From NCBI RefSeq assembly GCF_017311415.1, contig NZ_JAEKIS010000029.1, positions 1 to 32,894 of the forward strand: a DNA stretch of 32,894 nt, read 5' to 3'. Source of the DNA: Salipiger abyssi (GTDB lineage: Bacteria; Pseudomonadota; Alphaproteobacteria; Rhodobacterales; Rhodobacteraceae). The translations under genes were made by a program, and so were the position numbers. This document shows, one piece after another, positions 25,399-32,894 of this stretch. Within the stretch, counting starts at the first letter, position 1; each line of letters opens with the position of its first letter. A model generated the notes under the pieces. The model was not told the DNA's origin and ran no database searches. It saw only the letters and a program-made list of their open reading frames with translations.

Positions 25399-26035
25399 CG
25401 TTATCGCCTTCGGCCGCGACGGGACGGCCCGGACCTCGGGCTGGACCTTTCATGGCGAACGACCTGCCTGGGCGGGGCTGGGTGATAGTGCTGAGGCGGA
25501 AGTCGCTCTGGCCTCGTTGGACCCCACGCCGCCTCCCGATCACGACGGCATACTCTCCCTGATCCGAGCCACAGCAGATCGCCACCAGGGAAACCGTGCC
25601 CTGCGCCAGGTTGGTCTGGGTGCCGACGACTGGCAGATCCTGTTCCGCGCCCTGGTCGAGTCCGAAAGCAGCTACAATCCGACTGCCGTGAGCCCCAAGG
25701 GTGCCTATGGTCTTGGCCAGCTGATGCCGGATACTGCCCGTGCGCTCGGCGTCGATCCGCGCGATCCCTCACAGAACCTCGACGGCGCCGCGCGCTATCT
25801 GCTCGCGCAGCTCGCCACATTCAAGGACATCAACCTGGCGCTCGCAGCCTACAACGCCGGGCCACACCGGGTGGTCGAGTATTCCGGCATTCCACCCTTC
25901 GCCGAGACCCGCGACTACATCGCGCGCATCCATCGGATCCGGTCCCGGCTGGCGGGCACGCCCGTTTCCGCGCCAGACATCCGCGTCGCAGACCGGGTTC
26001 CAGCCCGCGCGCCCGTCCTCATCGATCTTCAATAA
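25337..26035 (+). CDS. virB1: VirB1-like lytic transglycosylase
   Basis: Soluble lytic transglycosylase that opens peptidoglycan for the secretion channel. SLT motifs: [11 protein letters not shown] with the catalytic Glu near residue 110, [16 protein letters not shown], and [13 protein letters not shown]. No ATG lies in frame near the expected start. Reading from GTG 25337 gives [20 protein letters not shown], a good signal peptide, so I chose it; GTG 25346 is an alternative. Both starts lie inside the preceding gene in another frame, and no strong Shine-Dalgarno is visible, so translation may depend on coupling. The SLT domain is a paralogue of the one at 29745-30060. Confidence 0.85.
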   Translation: MTGVICALVLTTASPSRSAADVIAFGRDGTARTSGWTFHGERPAWAGLGDSAEAEVALASLDPTPPPDHDGILSLIRATADRHQGNRALRQVGLGADDWQILFRALVESESSYNPTAVSPKGAYGLGQLMPDTARALGVDPRDPSQNLDGAARYLLAQLATFKDINLALAAYNAGPHRVVEYSGIPPFAETRDYIARIHRIRSRLAGTPVSAPDIRVADRVPARAPVLIDLQ

Positions 26036-26051
26036 AACAAGGGAACTTCGC

Positions 26052-26333
26052 ATGCTTCGACATCGCCTCAGCCGCCTCTTGCCTGTCGCCACAACCCTGA
26101 CGGCTTTCGCAAGACCTGCCTTCGCGCAAGACTTGTCGCCGATCCAGACCATGCTGGAAACCGTCGAGGCCGCGCTGACCGGTCCGATCGGAATCGCGGT
26201 CGCGACGCTCGCGGTCATCGGCACCGGCTTCATGTGCATGATGGGGCGGCTCAACTGGGGCTGGTTCGCCTCGGTCATCATCGGGATCGTGCTGATCTTC
26301 TCGGCCGGCACCATCGTCGACGGCTTCTCCTGA
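26052..26333 (+). CDS. virB2: VirB2-like pilin (TrbC/VirB2 family)
   Basis: 93 residues from ATG 26052 (AAGGGAAC about 8 bases upstream). A signal peptide ends at AFAQD (about residue 25). Two hydrophobic helices follow (GPIGIAVATLAVIGTGFMCM and GWFASVIIGIVLIFSAGTIV), separated by the short polar GRLNW loop. This is the major T4SS pilin layout. It sits between virB1 and virB3 as expected. The 130-bp gap after it, before virB3, holds no recognisable gene and could hold a processing site or internal promoter. Confidence 0.87.
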   Translation: MLRHRLSRLLPVATTLTAFARPAFAQDLSPIQTMLETVEAALTGPIGIAVATLAVIGTGFMCMMGRLNWGWFASVIIGIVLIFSAGTIVDGFS

Positions 26334-26463
26334 GAAGAGGCCCGATTGATGACTTCCCTGCAATCTCGCATCCTACGGTCGCCTCGAACGCGTTTTACTT
26401 CGCAAACGCTGCCTCGAGCCGACCTGCGGATTCATTTTCATCGCTAAGCAGGGAAGCATCGAA

Positions 26464-26742
26464 GTGGCAGAACGATCCCCCCTCTTTCTGGGCCTCGCCC
26501 GTCCGCCCAAGTATCTGGGTCTCCCTGTCGGATACCTCGTGGTGCTGGCGACCGGGGTCGTTCTGCCGTTCATCTGGACGAAGTCCATGGTCTTCTTCCT
26601 GATTGGTCTCGTCGCCTATCCGATCCTCTGGTTCGTCGCCGACCGCGAGCCGCATTTCTTCGAGGTGCTGCGCGTCTCCTTCGGATCGGTCCGTCCGACG
26701 AAGAACCGCGCCCTGCACGGAGGCGACAGCTTTGGCGCTTGA
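26464..26742 (+). CDS. virB3: VirB3-like inner-membrane protein
   Basis: 92 residues from a GTG at 26464 with AGGGAAG upstream. VirB3 features: an N-terminal PLFLGLARPPKYLGLPVGYL block, two adjacent hydrophobic segments (LVVLATGVVLPFIW and MVFFLIGLVAYPILWFVA) and the DREPHFFEVL motif after them. It is an inner-membrane T4SS component that works with VirB4. Its last 11 bases overlap the start of virB4. Confidence 0.87.
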   Translation: MAERSPLFLGLARPPKYLGLPVGYLVVLATGVVLPFIWTKSMVFFLIGLVAYPILWFVADREPHFFEVLRVSFGSVRPTKNRALHGGDSFGA

Positions 26743-29110
26743 TGCAGGCACTCTTTCCACTCACGGAACCGCTCTGCTTCAGGCTGGCGGCGGGGAATTC
26801 GCGCGGGAGAGTTATCTCGCCGAACACCTGCCGTATTTCGCGCTCGCGGACGACGATGTAATGGTCCTCCGCGAGGGCGACCTCATGGCCACCCTGCGCC
26901 TTGATGGTCTGAACCCGATGACCACTGAGGACGCCCGGCTCGACGCGCTCAAACGTGCGGTCGCCGCCATCGTCGCCCAGACCGGCAACGCCTTCGGCTT
27001 CTACATCCACCGGATCTCAGTCCCGCAGGATCTCGGGATGCGCCCCATCGAGGGGGACAGCTTCGCCTCCGCGATCGATGCCCGCTGGCAGGCCCATGCC
27101 AAAGCCCTGCGCCCGGCCAAGCGCCAGCTCTACCTCAGCGTCATCCGGCGCCCGGACATCTCCGCGCGCATTCCCCTCCTACGGGCGCTGGCCCGCAAGG
27201 CTTGGGTCAAGGACCGCGCAACGCGGATGCAAGAGCTGAACGAGGTCATGGGCTTCTTCGAGGTGGCGCTTGCCTCCGCCAACCCCGTGAGGCTCACAAA
27301 ATCGGGCGGTGAATGGCTGGGCTACCTCAATACGCTGAACGCCGGCAGCTTCTCCCCCATTGCGTTCGGGCGAAGTGCCTTGCCCCTCTCGCATACCCTG
27401 AGCAATTGCCGCGCGACCTTTGATGGCGATGTCGTCACCCTGACCGACGCCGTGACCGCTCAGGTCAAATACGGCGCGCTCTTTTCCATGAAAACCTATC
27501 CGGCCCTGACGGATGTGACGCTGCTCGACGCGCTCGACCTGCCACTCGACATCGTACTGACGAATTCCTTCAGCCCGATCCCGAACAACATCATGGCCGA
27601 ACGCATCCAGCGGATCATCCGCCAGATGCACGCCTCAGACGATGCCGCCGTGTCCCTGCGCGAACAGCTGGGACAAGCCGCCGATGATCAGGAGGCAGGA
27701 CGCATCGCGTTTGGCGACCATCACCTCTCCATCGCGGTGTACGCGCCGGACCGCGACACGCTTGAACGGGCAGCCGCCCAGATCAAGCGCGTGGGTCAGG
27801 AGATCATGTCGGTGATCGTCCGCGAAAACATGGCGCTGAAAGCCACCTACTTCGCACAATCCCCCGGCAACTTCGGCTACCGCGCGCGCAAGACGCCGAT
27901 CTCCTCGATCAACTTCGCCGACTTCGCGGCCTTGCACGGTAGCGTCGAGGGACGCGGCCCCAACCAATCGCCCTGGGGCCAAACCATCTCGGTCCTGCCC
28001 ACGGTCGGCACCTCGGGATATCGGTTCAATTTCCACGAGGCAGGAGCCCCAAGCAAGGAACCCACCGTCGGCCATACGCTTGTGCTCGGGCGCACCGGCA
28101 CGGGCAAGACGCTGACCACCGCCTTCCTCGCAGCCCAAGCGCAGCGGGTCGGGGCGCGGCTTTTCTTCTTCGACAAGGATCGCGGCCTCGAAATGGCGGT
28201 CCGCGCCCTTGGCGGCCGCTACAACGAAATCCGTGCCGGCGTGCCGACGGGGCTGAACCCCCTCGCCACCGAGACCGACGAGCGCGGCCGCGCCTGGCTC
28301 TCGGACTGGCTTGCAACCCTTCTTACGCGCAATGGTACGCTCTCGGGCGAGCAATCCCGCCATATCCAGAGCGCCGTGGGCCAGAACGCCGATGCCGGCG
28401 CGGCCCTGCAGCGCTTCGCCAGTTTCGAGACGCTGTTTCAGTCGCTCGATGATGATGGCGAGCTGCAGTCCCGCGTTGCCGAATGGGCGCCGGGTGGGCG
28501 CTATGGCTGGGTTTTCGACGAGCCCGAGCGCGGCGCTGGCCTCAAGCTCACGGGCGATATCATCGGGTTTGATATGACCGAGATCCTCGACATGACCACC
28601 GAGCGGATGGCGGTGCTCTCCTATATCTTCCGCCAGATCGAACGCGTGGTCGAGGATCGACGTCCGACCATCATCGTGCTCGACGAGGCCTGGAAGCTGC
28701 TCGACGATCCGTATTTCGGGGCACGGCTGGAAAACTGGCTGGTGACACTTCGCAAGATGAACTGCGTCGTCATCATGATGACGCAATATCCAAGCCAGCT
28801 GCGAGACAGCCGCGTCGGTAAGACCATCGTCGAGACAGTCCCGACCCAGATCCTCTTCCCCAACGACCGCGCCACCATCTCCGATTACGATTTCCTCCGC
28901 GTCAACGCCAAGGAGGCGGCCCTCCTCGTCCAGCCCACCATTGGCCAGCGCATCGCCCTTGTCCGCTCGGCGGGCGACAGCGTTTTTGTCGATGCCGACC
29001 TTTCGGCCCTCGGCGACCTCCTCCCCATCCTCGGCGGCGGCGCCACTGGGGAGGCCCGCGTGCCTGCCGATTGGCGCGCCAATCCCGATTTCTGGAGACA
29101 TGTGATATGA
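26732..29110 (+). CDS. virB4: VirB4-type T4SS ATPase
   Basis: 792 residues from a TTG at 26732 that overlaps the virB3 end and has GGAGG 7 bases upstream; the open frame further upstream only shadows virB3. VirB4/CagE N-terminal domain (AEHLPYFALADDDVMVLREG onward), then the C-terminal ATPase with Walker A GRTGTGKT (about residue 455) and Walker B IIVLDEAWKLLDD (about 650), and the MTQYPSQLRDS segment typical of VirB4. It powers pilus assembly and substrate transfer at the inner membrane. The length is normal. The stop overlaps the next start as ATGA (29107-29110). Confidence 0.94.
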   Translation: MALDAGTLSTHGTALLQAGGGEFARESYLAEHLPYFALADDDVMVLREGDLMATLRLDGLNPMTTEDARLDALKRAVAAIVAQTGNAFGFYIHRISVPQDLGMRPIEGDSFASAIDARWQAHAKALRPAKRQLYLSVIRRPDISARIPLLRALARKAWVKDRATRMQELNEVMGFFEVALASANPVRLTKSGGEWLGYLNTLNAGSFSPIAFGRSALPLSHTLSNCRATFDGDVVTLTDAVTAQVKYGALFSMKTYPALTDVTLLDALDLPLDIVLTNSFSPIPNNIMAERIQRIIRQMHASDDAAVSLREQLGQAADDQEAGRIAFGDHHLSIAVYAPDRDTLERAAAQIKRVGQEIMSVIVRENMALKATYFAQSPGNFGYRARKTPISSINFADFAALHGSVEGRGPNQSPWGQTISVLPTVGTSGYRFNFHEAGAPSKEPTVGHTLVLGRTGTGKTLTTAFLAAQAQRVGARLFFFDKDRGLEMAVRALGGRYNEIRAGVPTGLNPLATETDERGRAWLSDWLATLLTRNGTLSGEQSRHIQSAVGQNADAGAALQRFASFETLFQSLDDDGELQSRVAEWAPGGRYGWVFDEPERGAGLKLTGDIIGFDMTEILDMTTERMAVLSYIFRQIERVVEDRRPTIIVLDEAWKLLDDPYFGARLENWLVTLRKMNCVVIMMTQYPSQLRDSRVGKTIVETVPTQILFPNDRATISDYDFLRVNAKEAALLVQPTIGQRIALVRSAGDSVFVDADLSALGDLLPILGGGATGEARVPADWRANPDFWRHVI

Positions 29111-29316
29111 ATTTCAAACCCCTTCTCGCGCTTTGCGCCGCCGCAAGCCTGTTGTCGGCTTGCGAGAAGTACACCGAGAAAACCTCGCCCTGTTTCGGAC
29201 GCAGTGGCGAGCCGCAGGTGACGCGCGCCGCGTTTTCGGTCTCGACCATGGGCGCACCGGCTCAGGAGACGGCCAAACCCGACTGCACTTTCGAACCCCT
29301 GCCCCGTCCGGAATGA
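29107..29316 (+). CDS. Small lipoprotein (VirB7-like position or entry-exclusion type)
   Basis: 69 residues. An N-terminal lipobox is clear (LLALCAAASLLSAC, with Cys19 as the lipid site), followed by a short Cys-containing periplasmic part. It lies between virB4 and the VirB5-like gene with ATGA overlaps on both sides. Small T4SS lipoproteins are either VirB7 (outer-membrane core) or exclusion proteins; the sequence alone does not decide. Confidence 0.75.
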   Translation: MNFKPLLALCAAASLLSACEKYTEKTSPCFGRSGEPQVTRAAFSVSTMGAPAQETAKPDCTFEPLPRPE

Positions 29317-30425
29317 GCCGTGTCGCGATCATAACCGCGGGGCTCTGCCTCGGTCTTGGCGCTTTGCCCGCGCATGCCCAGGGCGTGCCGACGCAGGACA
29401 ATTCGGCGATCGGGCGCGCCATTGCCCGGGTGACGGCGCTGGCCGAGGATCTGGGCGTCCAGCAGGACAAGGATCGGACGGAGTCCACGTTGGCCGATGT
29501 CCAAGCCGACCAGCTGCGCGTCCTCGAGGAGATGACGGCCGCGATCACCGGCCCCGGATTTGGTATTCGCGCGCTCGAGGGCAATGCGGATTTCGGGGTG
29601 GCGGCGGTCTATCCCAATTCCGATCCAAGCCCGATGAACAGCCGCCTCTTCGGCGAAGGCCGCGAGACGGTCGAGATGATGATCGTCGAGGTTGCGGGCG
29701 AATTCGCAGGCGCGCCCGGTGTGGCCCGCGCGGGTCTCTCGGCCACCCAGTGGCGCTGCCTCTTCCAGGCCCTGATCAAACAGGAGAGCCGCTTCAACGT
29801 CGCCGCCGAAAGCCCGGTCGGAGCCTATGGTCTCACGCAACTCATGCCTGGCACCGCCTCCGATCTCGGCGTCGACCGCTATGACGTGAAAGACAACCTG
29901 CGCGGCGGCGCGCGCTACATCACCACCCAGCTCAACCGTTTCGGCAACATTCCCCATGCGCTTGCGGCCTATAACGCAGGCCCCGGTCGGGTCATCGAAT
30001 ATGGCGGCGTGCCGCCCTTTGCCGAAACCCAAGGCTACGTCCGCAACATCTCCAAGTTCTATAACGAATACCTCGCCGTGGTGGGCGGTGCCGACGCGCT
30101 CGGGACGCTCTCGCCCTCGGATTTTGCCCTCGCCGAATATGCCAGCATCTCCGAGGCGGGCGTCTATTATGCCGCCGACAGTTCGGCCACGACCGAACAG
30201 GTCATCAATCGCCTGCGCGCGATCATCCTGCAGATCGATGCTCAGCCCAATGCCAAGGCGGCCTGGGAGCTCAACACCTACGCCAAGGCCGAGATCGGCC
30301 GCATCCTCAATCTCCGCGTCCGGCTGATGGCCGCCAACCAGCAGCGCGAGGCGGCCTATGCGCAGCACCTCGTCGCCGACCGGCTGGCCGAGCGCGACTT
30401 CATGCAGATGGGAGTTCCCGAATGA
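29313..30425 (+). CDS. VirB5-like protein with an internal lytic transglycosylase (SLT) domain
   Basis: 370 residues from ATG 29313 (overlaps the lipoprotein stop). A signal peptide is cleaved near AHA (22). Residues 23-80 align without gaps to the following VirB5: both have QGVPT at 23-27 and AEDL.VQ at 44-50. Residues 145-250 are a full SLT domain: IKQESRFN (catalytic Glu158), AYGLTQLMPGTASDLG, AAYNAGPGRVIEYGG. Residues 294-365 return to VirB5-like sequence (QVINRLRAIILQIDAQPNAK, then LNTYAKAEIGRIL; compare LNTRVTAELGIIL in VirB5). So a peptidoglycan hydrolase domain sits inside a VirB5-like helical scaffold. VirB5 is a pilus-tip protein, which suggests wall-cutting activity delivered with or by the pilus base. 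The function is inference; the domain order is seen. Confidence 0.85.
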   Translation: MSRVAIITAGLCLGLGALPAHAQGVPTQDNSAIGRAIARVTALAEDLGVQQDKDRTESTLADVQADQLRVLEEMTAAITGPGFGIRALEGNADFGVAAVYPNSDPSPMNSRLFGEGRETVEMMIVEVAGEFAGAPGVARAGLSATQWRCLFQALIKQESRFNVAAESPVGAYGLTQLMPGTASDLGVDRYDVKDNLRGGARYITTQLNRFGNIPHALAAYNAGPGRVIEYGGVPPFAETQGYVRNISKFYNEYLAVVGGADALGTLSPSDFALAEYASISEAGVYYAADSSATTEQVINRLRAIILQIDAQPNAKAAWELNTYAKAEIGRILNLRVRLMAANQQREAAYAQHLVADRLAERDFMQMGVPE

Positions 30426-31189
30426 GACAGCTTCTCCTGACCGCCGCGGCGGTCGCCACGCTCGCGTTTGCCTCGCCCGCCACGGCCCAAGGCGTGCCGA
30501 CCTTCGACGGCTCGCAACTTGGCCAGCTTGTCGCGCAGCTCGAGCACATGGCTGAGGACCTGAATGTCCAGATGCAGCAGCTCGCGACCATGCGGCTGGA
30601 ATTGGAAACCCAGCTCTCGCAGCTCACCAACCTCGAGGCGCAACTGACCTCGCTCATTGAAGGCAGCGGGCTCGGAGAACTCTTTGCCACGGTCGAAGAA
30701 TTCCGCGCGCTGCGTGGCAAACTGGTCGCCCCCCTCAACACCGCGCAGTCTTTGGCCAGCGGCGATTTCCTGAGCGGGTTCAATCCGGGCGCGGAATTGT
30801 CAGCGTCCGTCGAACGGGTGCTCTCGGGCAGCGGCTTCACCTCGGAGCGCCTGAGCACGCTCTCGGGCTCCGATCAGCCTGCCGACAACCGCATCGCCAC
30901 CTCGGCCGGGGCCAGCGCCATGCTGTCCGTCGCCGCGCAGGAAAGCCACGAAGAGGCGGGCCAAAGCCTCGAACGGCTCGAGACCATGGTCGGGCTGATC
31001 GACGATCAGGACGGGCTGAAGGCCGCCGTCGATCTTAACACCCGCGTCACCGCAGAGCTTGGCATCATCCTGACACAGATCTGGCGGCTGGAAGCGGCCC
31101 AGGGCGTCAGCGCCGGTCAGCTCGGCGTCGTCGATGCCGCGACCCTCGCGGATGAACGCAAGTTCCGGTCAATGGCGGTGGATCCATGA
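30422..31189 (+). CDS. virB5: VirB5-like minor pilin / pilus-tip protein
   Basis: 255 residues, ATG 30422 overlapping the previous stop as ATGA. Signal peptide to ATAQ (about 23), then a long helical coiled region rich in Gln and Leu (LVAQLEHMAEDLNVQMQQLA, then LELETQLSQLTNLEAQL) and a C-terminal helical bundle (LNTRVTAELGIILTQIWRLE). This is the VirB5/TrbJ-type pattern. It is a tandem paralogue of the preceding VirB5-SLT protein without the enzyme insert. It probably acts at the pilus tip or in pilus assembly. Confidence 0.82.
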   Translation: MRQLLLTAAAVATLAFASPATAQGVPTFDGSQLGQLVAQLEHMAEDLNVQMQQLATMRLELETQLSQLTNLEAQLTSLIEGSGLGELFATVEEFRALRGKLVAPLNTAQSLASGDFLSGFNPGAELSASVERVLSGSGFTSERLSTLSGSDQPADNRIATSAGASAMLSVAAQESHEEAGQSLERLETMVGLIDDQDGLKAAVDLNTRVTAELGIILTQIWRLEAAQGVSAGQLGVVDAATLADERKFRSMAVDP

Positions 31190-31623
31190 GTCGCCTCATG
31201 ACCCACAGCTTGAAAACTTTTCGATCTCTTGGTCTCGCGGCGCTTGTCTTGGTTGCCCTGCCTTGTGCCGTGCTAGCCCAGACCCTGAGCACAGACCCCT
31301 CCAGCGAAACGCCCTTCAGCTCGATGGCCATCGCGCAGGATGAGGCCGACGCATGCCGTGTTCCGAAACCGCCCGCCGATCTGGCTGCGACCGCCTATTT
31401 GCGCAACGGCTACCGTGCGATCCTGCGCATCCTGATTGCCGAAGAAGCCCTCGCCTCGGAATCCTGCACCTGCCTGCTGGATCAGTTCACCTGGGATCAG
31501 GCCTTGGGCGCCCTCCCCCGGTTCCAGACCTCGGACAACCCACGCCTGCCCTTCAAGGTTCTCGATCTCTACGCGCAGGCCGACGCGCTCGAGGCGCAAG
31601 TTGTGGAGGCCTGTGCCGAGTAA
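31186..31623 (+). CDS. Small secreted protein of the T4SS operon
   Basis: 145 residues, ATG 31186 overlapping the virB5 stop as ATGA. N-terminal signal peptide (FRSLGLAALVLVALPCAVLA). The mature protein has four cysteines (DACRVP, SCTCLL, EACAE) and a helical core (YRAILRILIAEEALA). I do not recognise a named family. The place between virB5 and virB6 is where VirB7-like or entry-exclusion proteins often lie, but there is no lipobox. Confidence 0.72.
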   Translation: MSRLMTHSLKTFRSLGLAALVLVALPCAVLAQTLSTDPSSETPFSSMAIAQDEADACRVPKPPADLAATAYLRNGYRAILRILIAEEALASESCTCLLDQFTWDQALGALPRFQTSDNPRLPFKVLDLYAQADALEAQVVEACAE

Positions 31624-32637
31624 ATGGGGGTAATTCGCGACATCCTGAGCCAGGTCGACGCCGCGGTAGATACCGTGGCGCAGGACGGCTTTGTCTCCTC
31701 GGCGGGTGCTGTCGGCGACGTGATCTCCGCCGGGGCCGCGCTCCTTGTCGTGCTTCTCGGGATCAACGCGGTGATGCAACTCCGCCCCCTGCCCTTCGGC
31801 ACCGGCTTTGCCTTCGGGATGAAGATCGCACTGGTCGGCATATTCGCGCAGAGCTGGGACAATTTCAGCGTGATCTATGACATCGTCACGCGGGTGCCTG
31901 ACTCCGTCGGCGCCTCCATCCTGGCGCTTACCGGCTCGGGCGACGAGGCCGGGGTATATGAGAGCCTCGACAATATGGTCGCCCGCATCACCGCCTATGG
32001 CGATACGATCGGCGACCGCGCGGGCTGGGTCTTTGGCGCGGTCCTGGGCGCAATCTTCTTCGTCCTCTCCGCCGTTTTCGCTGCCGTCACCGCCGGGATT
32101 ATCGCCTTCGCCCGCATCGTCTTCGCGCTGATGATCGTGATTGCCCCCTTCATGATCGTGACCTCGCTTTTCAAACCGACCCAGTCCCTCTTCGAGGCCT
32201 GGACCCGCGCCACCATCGGCTATGCGCTCATGCCCGTCGCCGCCGCCGGAGCCGCGGGCATCATCGTCGCCATCGCAGAAGCCATCGGCGACGCCTCCGC
32301 CGATCCGGGTGACGTCGAAACCGTCAGCCTCATCCTGCCCTTCCTCGTGATCCTGATCCTCAGCGCCGGGATTATGGCCTCGGTCCCCTACATCGCCTCC
32401 AACCTCACCGGCGTCGTCGGCATTGCCTCGAATGCCGTGGGTCTCACGGGCCTTGCACGTCAGGGGTTCGTGAATACGCGCCAGTATGGCTCGGGTGCCG
32501 CCTCGCGCCTCGTCACCGGCAAGTCCCCACGTGAGCTGAACCAGATGGCGAACGCGGGCGTGGTGAAGACCGGCGAGATGATCCGGCAGAGCCCCGGCGC
32601 GCTTCTCTCTGCCGCCAAGGCCTTCCGCAAACCCTGA
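31624..32637 (+). CDS. virB6: VirB6-like polytopic membrane protein (TrbL/VirB6 family)
   Basis: 337 residues; ATG 31624 directly follows the preceding TAA. At least five hydrophobic segments are visible: AALLVVLLGINAVMQL, a double segment GAVLGAIFFVLSAVFAAVTA / RIVFALMIVIAPFMIV, ALMPVAAAGAAGIIVAIAEA and LILPFLVILILSAGIMASVP. The short TRATIGYALMP motif and a polar C-terminal tail are usual for VirB6. It forms part of the inner-membrane channel. It is the last intact T4SS gene in the window. Confidence 0.9.
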   Translation: MGVIRDILSQVDAAVDTVAQDGFVSSAGAVGDVISAGAALLVVLLGINAVMQLRPLPFGTGFAFGMKIALVGIFAQSWDNFSVIYDIVTRVPDSVGASILALTGSGDEAGVYESLDNMVARITAYGDTIGDRAGWVFGAVLGAIFFVLSAVFAAVTAGIIAFARIVFALMIVIAPFMIVTSLFKPTQSLFEAWTRATIGYALMPVAAAGAAGIIVAIAEAIGDASADPGDVETVSLILPFLVILILSAGIMASVPYIASNLTGVVGIASNAVGLTGLARQGFVNTRQYGSGAASRLVTGKSPRELNQMANAGVVKTGEMIRQSPGALLSAAKAFRKP

Positions 32638-32654
32638 TGTGAAAGACGATTGAC

Positions 32655-32776
32655 TTGAAGAAGAAGGTACTTAGTTCTTCCGCGCCTGACCGCGACGCCT
32701 TTGAAGCGGATTTCATCTACGGGCCTCGGCGGCGCGAGCGCTTTGCGTGGTTCGTCGCGGCGGCTGGCGTGCTGGT
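32655..32776 (+). pseudogene. virB8: virB8 5' fragment, interrupted by an IS end
   Basis: From TTG 32655 the frame reads KKKVLSSSAPDRDAFEADFI, then YGPRRRERFAWFVAAAGVLV: the cytoplasmic tail and start of the membrane anchor of VirB8. At about 32776 the sequence changes to an IS21-like terminus, and the frame ends at TGA 32796-32798 inside it. The periplasmic domain, which makes up most of VirB8, is absent from the window. The start is unusual (no ATG or GTG, weak ribosome-binding site), so the exact first codon is unsure. Confidence 0.75.
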
Positions 32777-32894
32777 GTCAATCGGCACCGAAAAATGACC
32801 CCCTATCGGCGTCCAAAAATGACCCCCTCATGCACGACGTAAGCTGGCCCGATGCGGTGTAGCCACCACACAGCGCAGCCGCGTCGGGCCAGCG
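32776..32894. mobile_element. End of an IS21-like insertion sequence
   Basis: The element seems to begin at TGTC (32776), followed by two copies of AAAAATGACCCCCT at 32791-32804 and 32815-32828, 24 bp apart. Multiple copies of such a motif near the tip, beginning with TG, are typical of IS21-family ends, where they bind the IstA transposase. The istAB genes and the other end are beyond the window. The insertion cuts virB8. Confidence 0.65.
32843..32893. repeat. Long inverted repeat just inside the IS end
   Basis: GCTGGCCCGATGCGG (32843-32857) pairs with CCGCGTCGGGCCAGC (32879-32893) with one mismatch across a 21-base loop. It follows the two end repeats of the IS directly. It may be a hairpin that limits transcription into the transposase gene from outside, or part of the end structure. 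Confidence 0.6.

Noticed and set aside
27635-29101. A 488-codon minus-strand frame opposite virB4
   Set aside because: virB4 is unambiguous on the plus strand (Walker A and B); the antisense frame is a GC-bias artefact.
1-32894. tRNA or rRNA genes and CRISPR arrays anywhere in the window
   Set aside because: No cloverleaf with a conserved T-loop, no rRNA-like stretch and no regularly spaced repeat array was seen; the only short repeats are transposon and IS ends.

Overview
The window looks like accessory DNA from a high-GC alphaproteobacterium, most likely Rhodobacterales. That placement rests on GC-rich codon use and on the style of the VirB-type conjugation genes and the TniABQ element; it is inference, since no rRNA, tRNA or housekeeping marker is present. 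Several pieces of mobile DNA are joined here, with many junction scars: nested transposon ends, IS debris, one gene fusion, one frameshift and one IS-interrupted gene.

Layout. (1) 1-3292: the right part of a Tn7/Tn402-like transposon, tniA (cut by the window edge), tniB and tniQ, tightly coupled. It is followed by its terminal repeats, then by a second diverged tniQ tail and a second set of terminal repeats. (2) 3380-8846, minus strand: an RND efflux operon (tetR, adaptor, pump) with a second tetR upstream. (3) 8868-9583: a palindromic operator region, a decayed IS3-type transposase tail and the C-terminal remnant of a drug-type MFS transporter. (4) 9614-14547, minus strand: a yhiI-rbbA-yhhJ type ABC exporter (HlyD-like adaptor, double-ATPase/permease fusion, second permease). 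(5) 14929-18212: a small alanine-rich DUF6781-like protein, a UbiB/AarF kinase-like protein and a patatin-like lipase in one operon, ended by a hairpin. (6) 18265-22757: an HxlR regulator divergent from DoxX-like, LigB-type dioxygenase, DUF5519-like, QorB-like NAD(P)-binding, GST and a chimeric luciferase-like/acyl-CoA-dehydrogenase gene. It looks like a quinone/electrophile response cluster. (7) 22805-24379: a frameshifted bioY, about 500 bp of apparently non-coding DNA, a small XRE regulator and a small unknown ORF. (8) 24373-32776: a VirB-type type IV secretion locus (virB1, B2, B3, B4, lipoprotein, a VirB5-like protein with an internal lytic transglycosylase domain, virB5, a secreted small protein, virB6). 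It ends in a virB8 cut off after its membrane anchor by an IS21-like element at 32776-32894.

How the parts work together. The T4SS genes from virB3 to virB6 are almost all joined by start/stop overlaps and form one translationally coupled operon. The operon appears to start at a palindrome-rich divergent promoter region (24967-25083). Because virB8 is interrupted, the system as seen may be defective unless virB8 continues past the IS or another copy exists. The most unusual features are the VirB5-transglycosylase fusion beside a plain VirB5 paralogue, and the doubled TniQ-tail plus transposon-end module.
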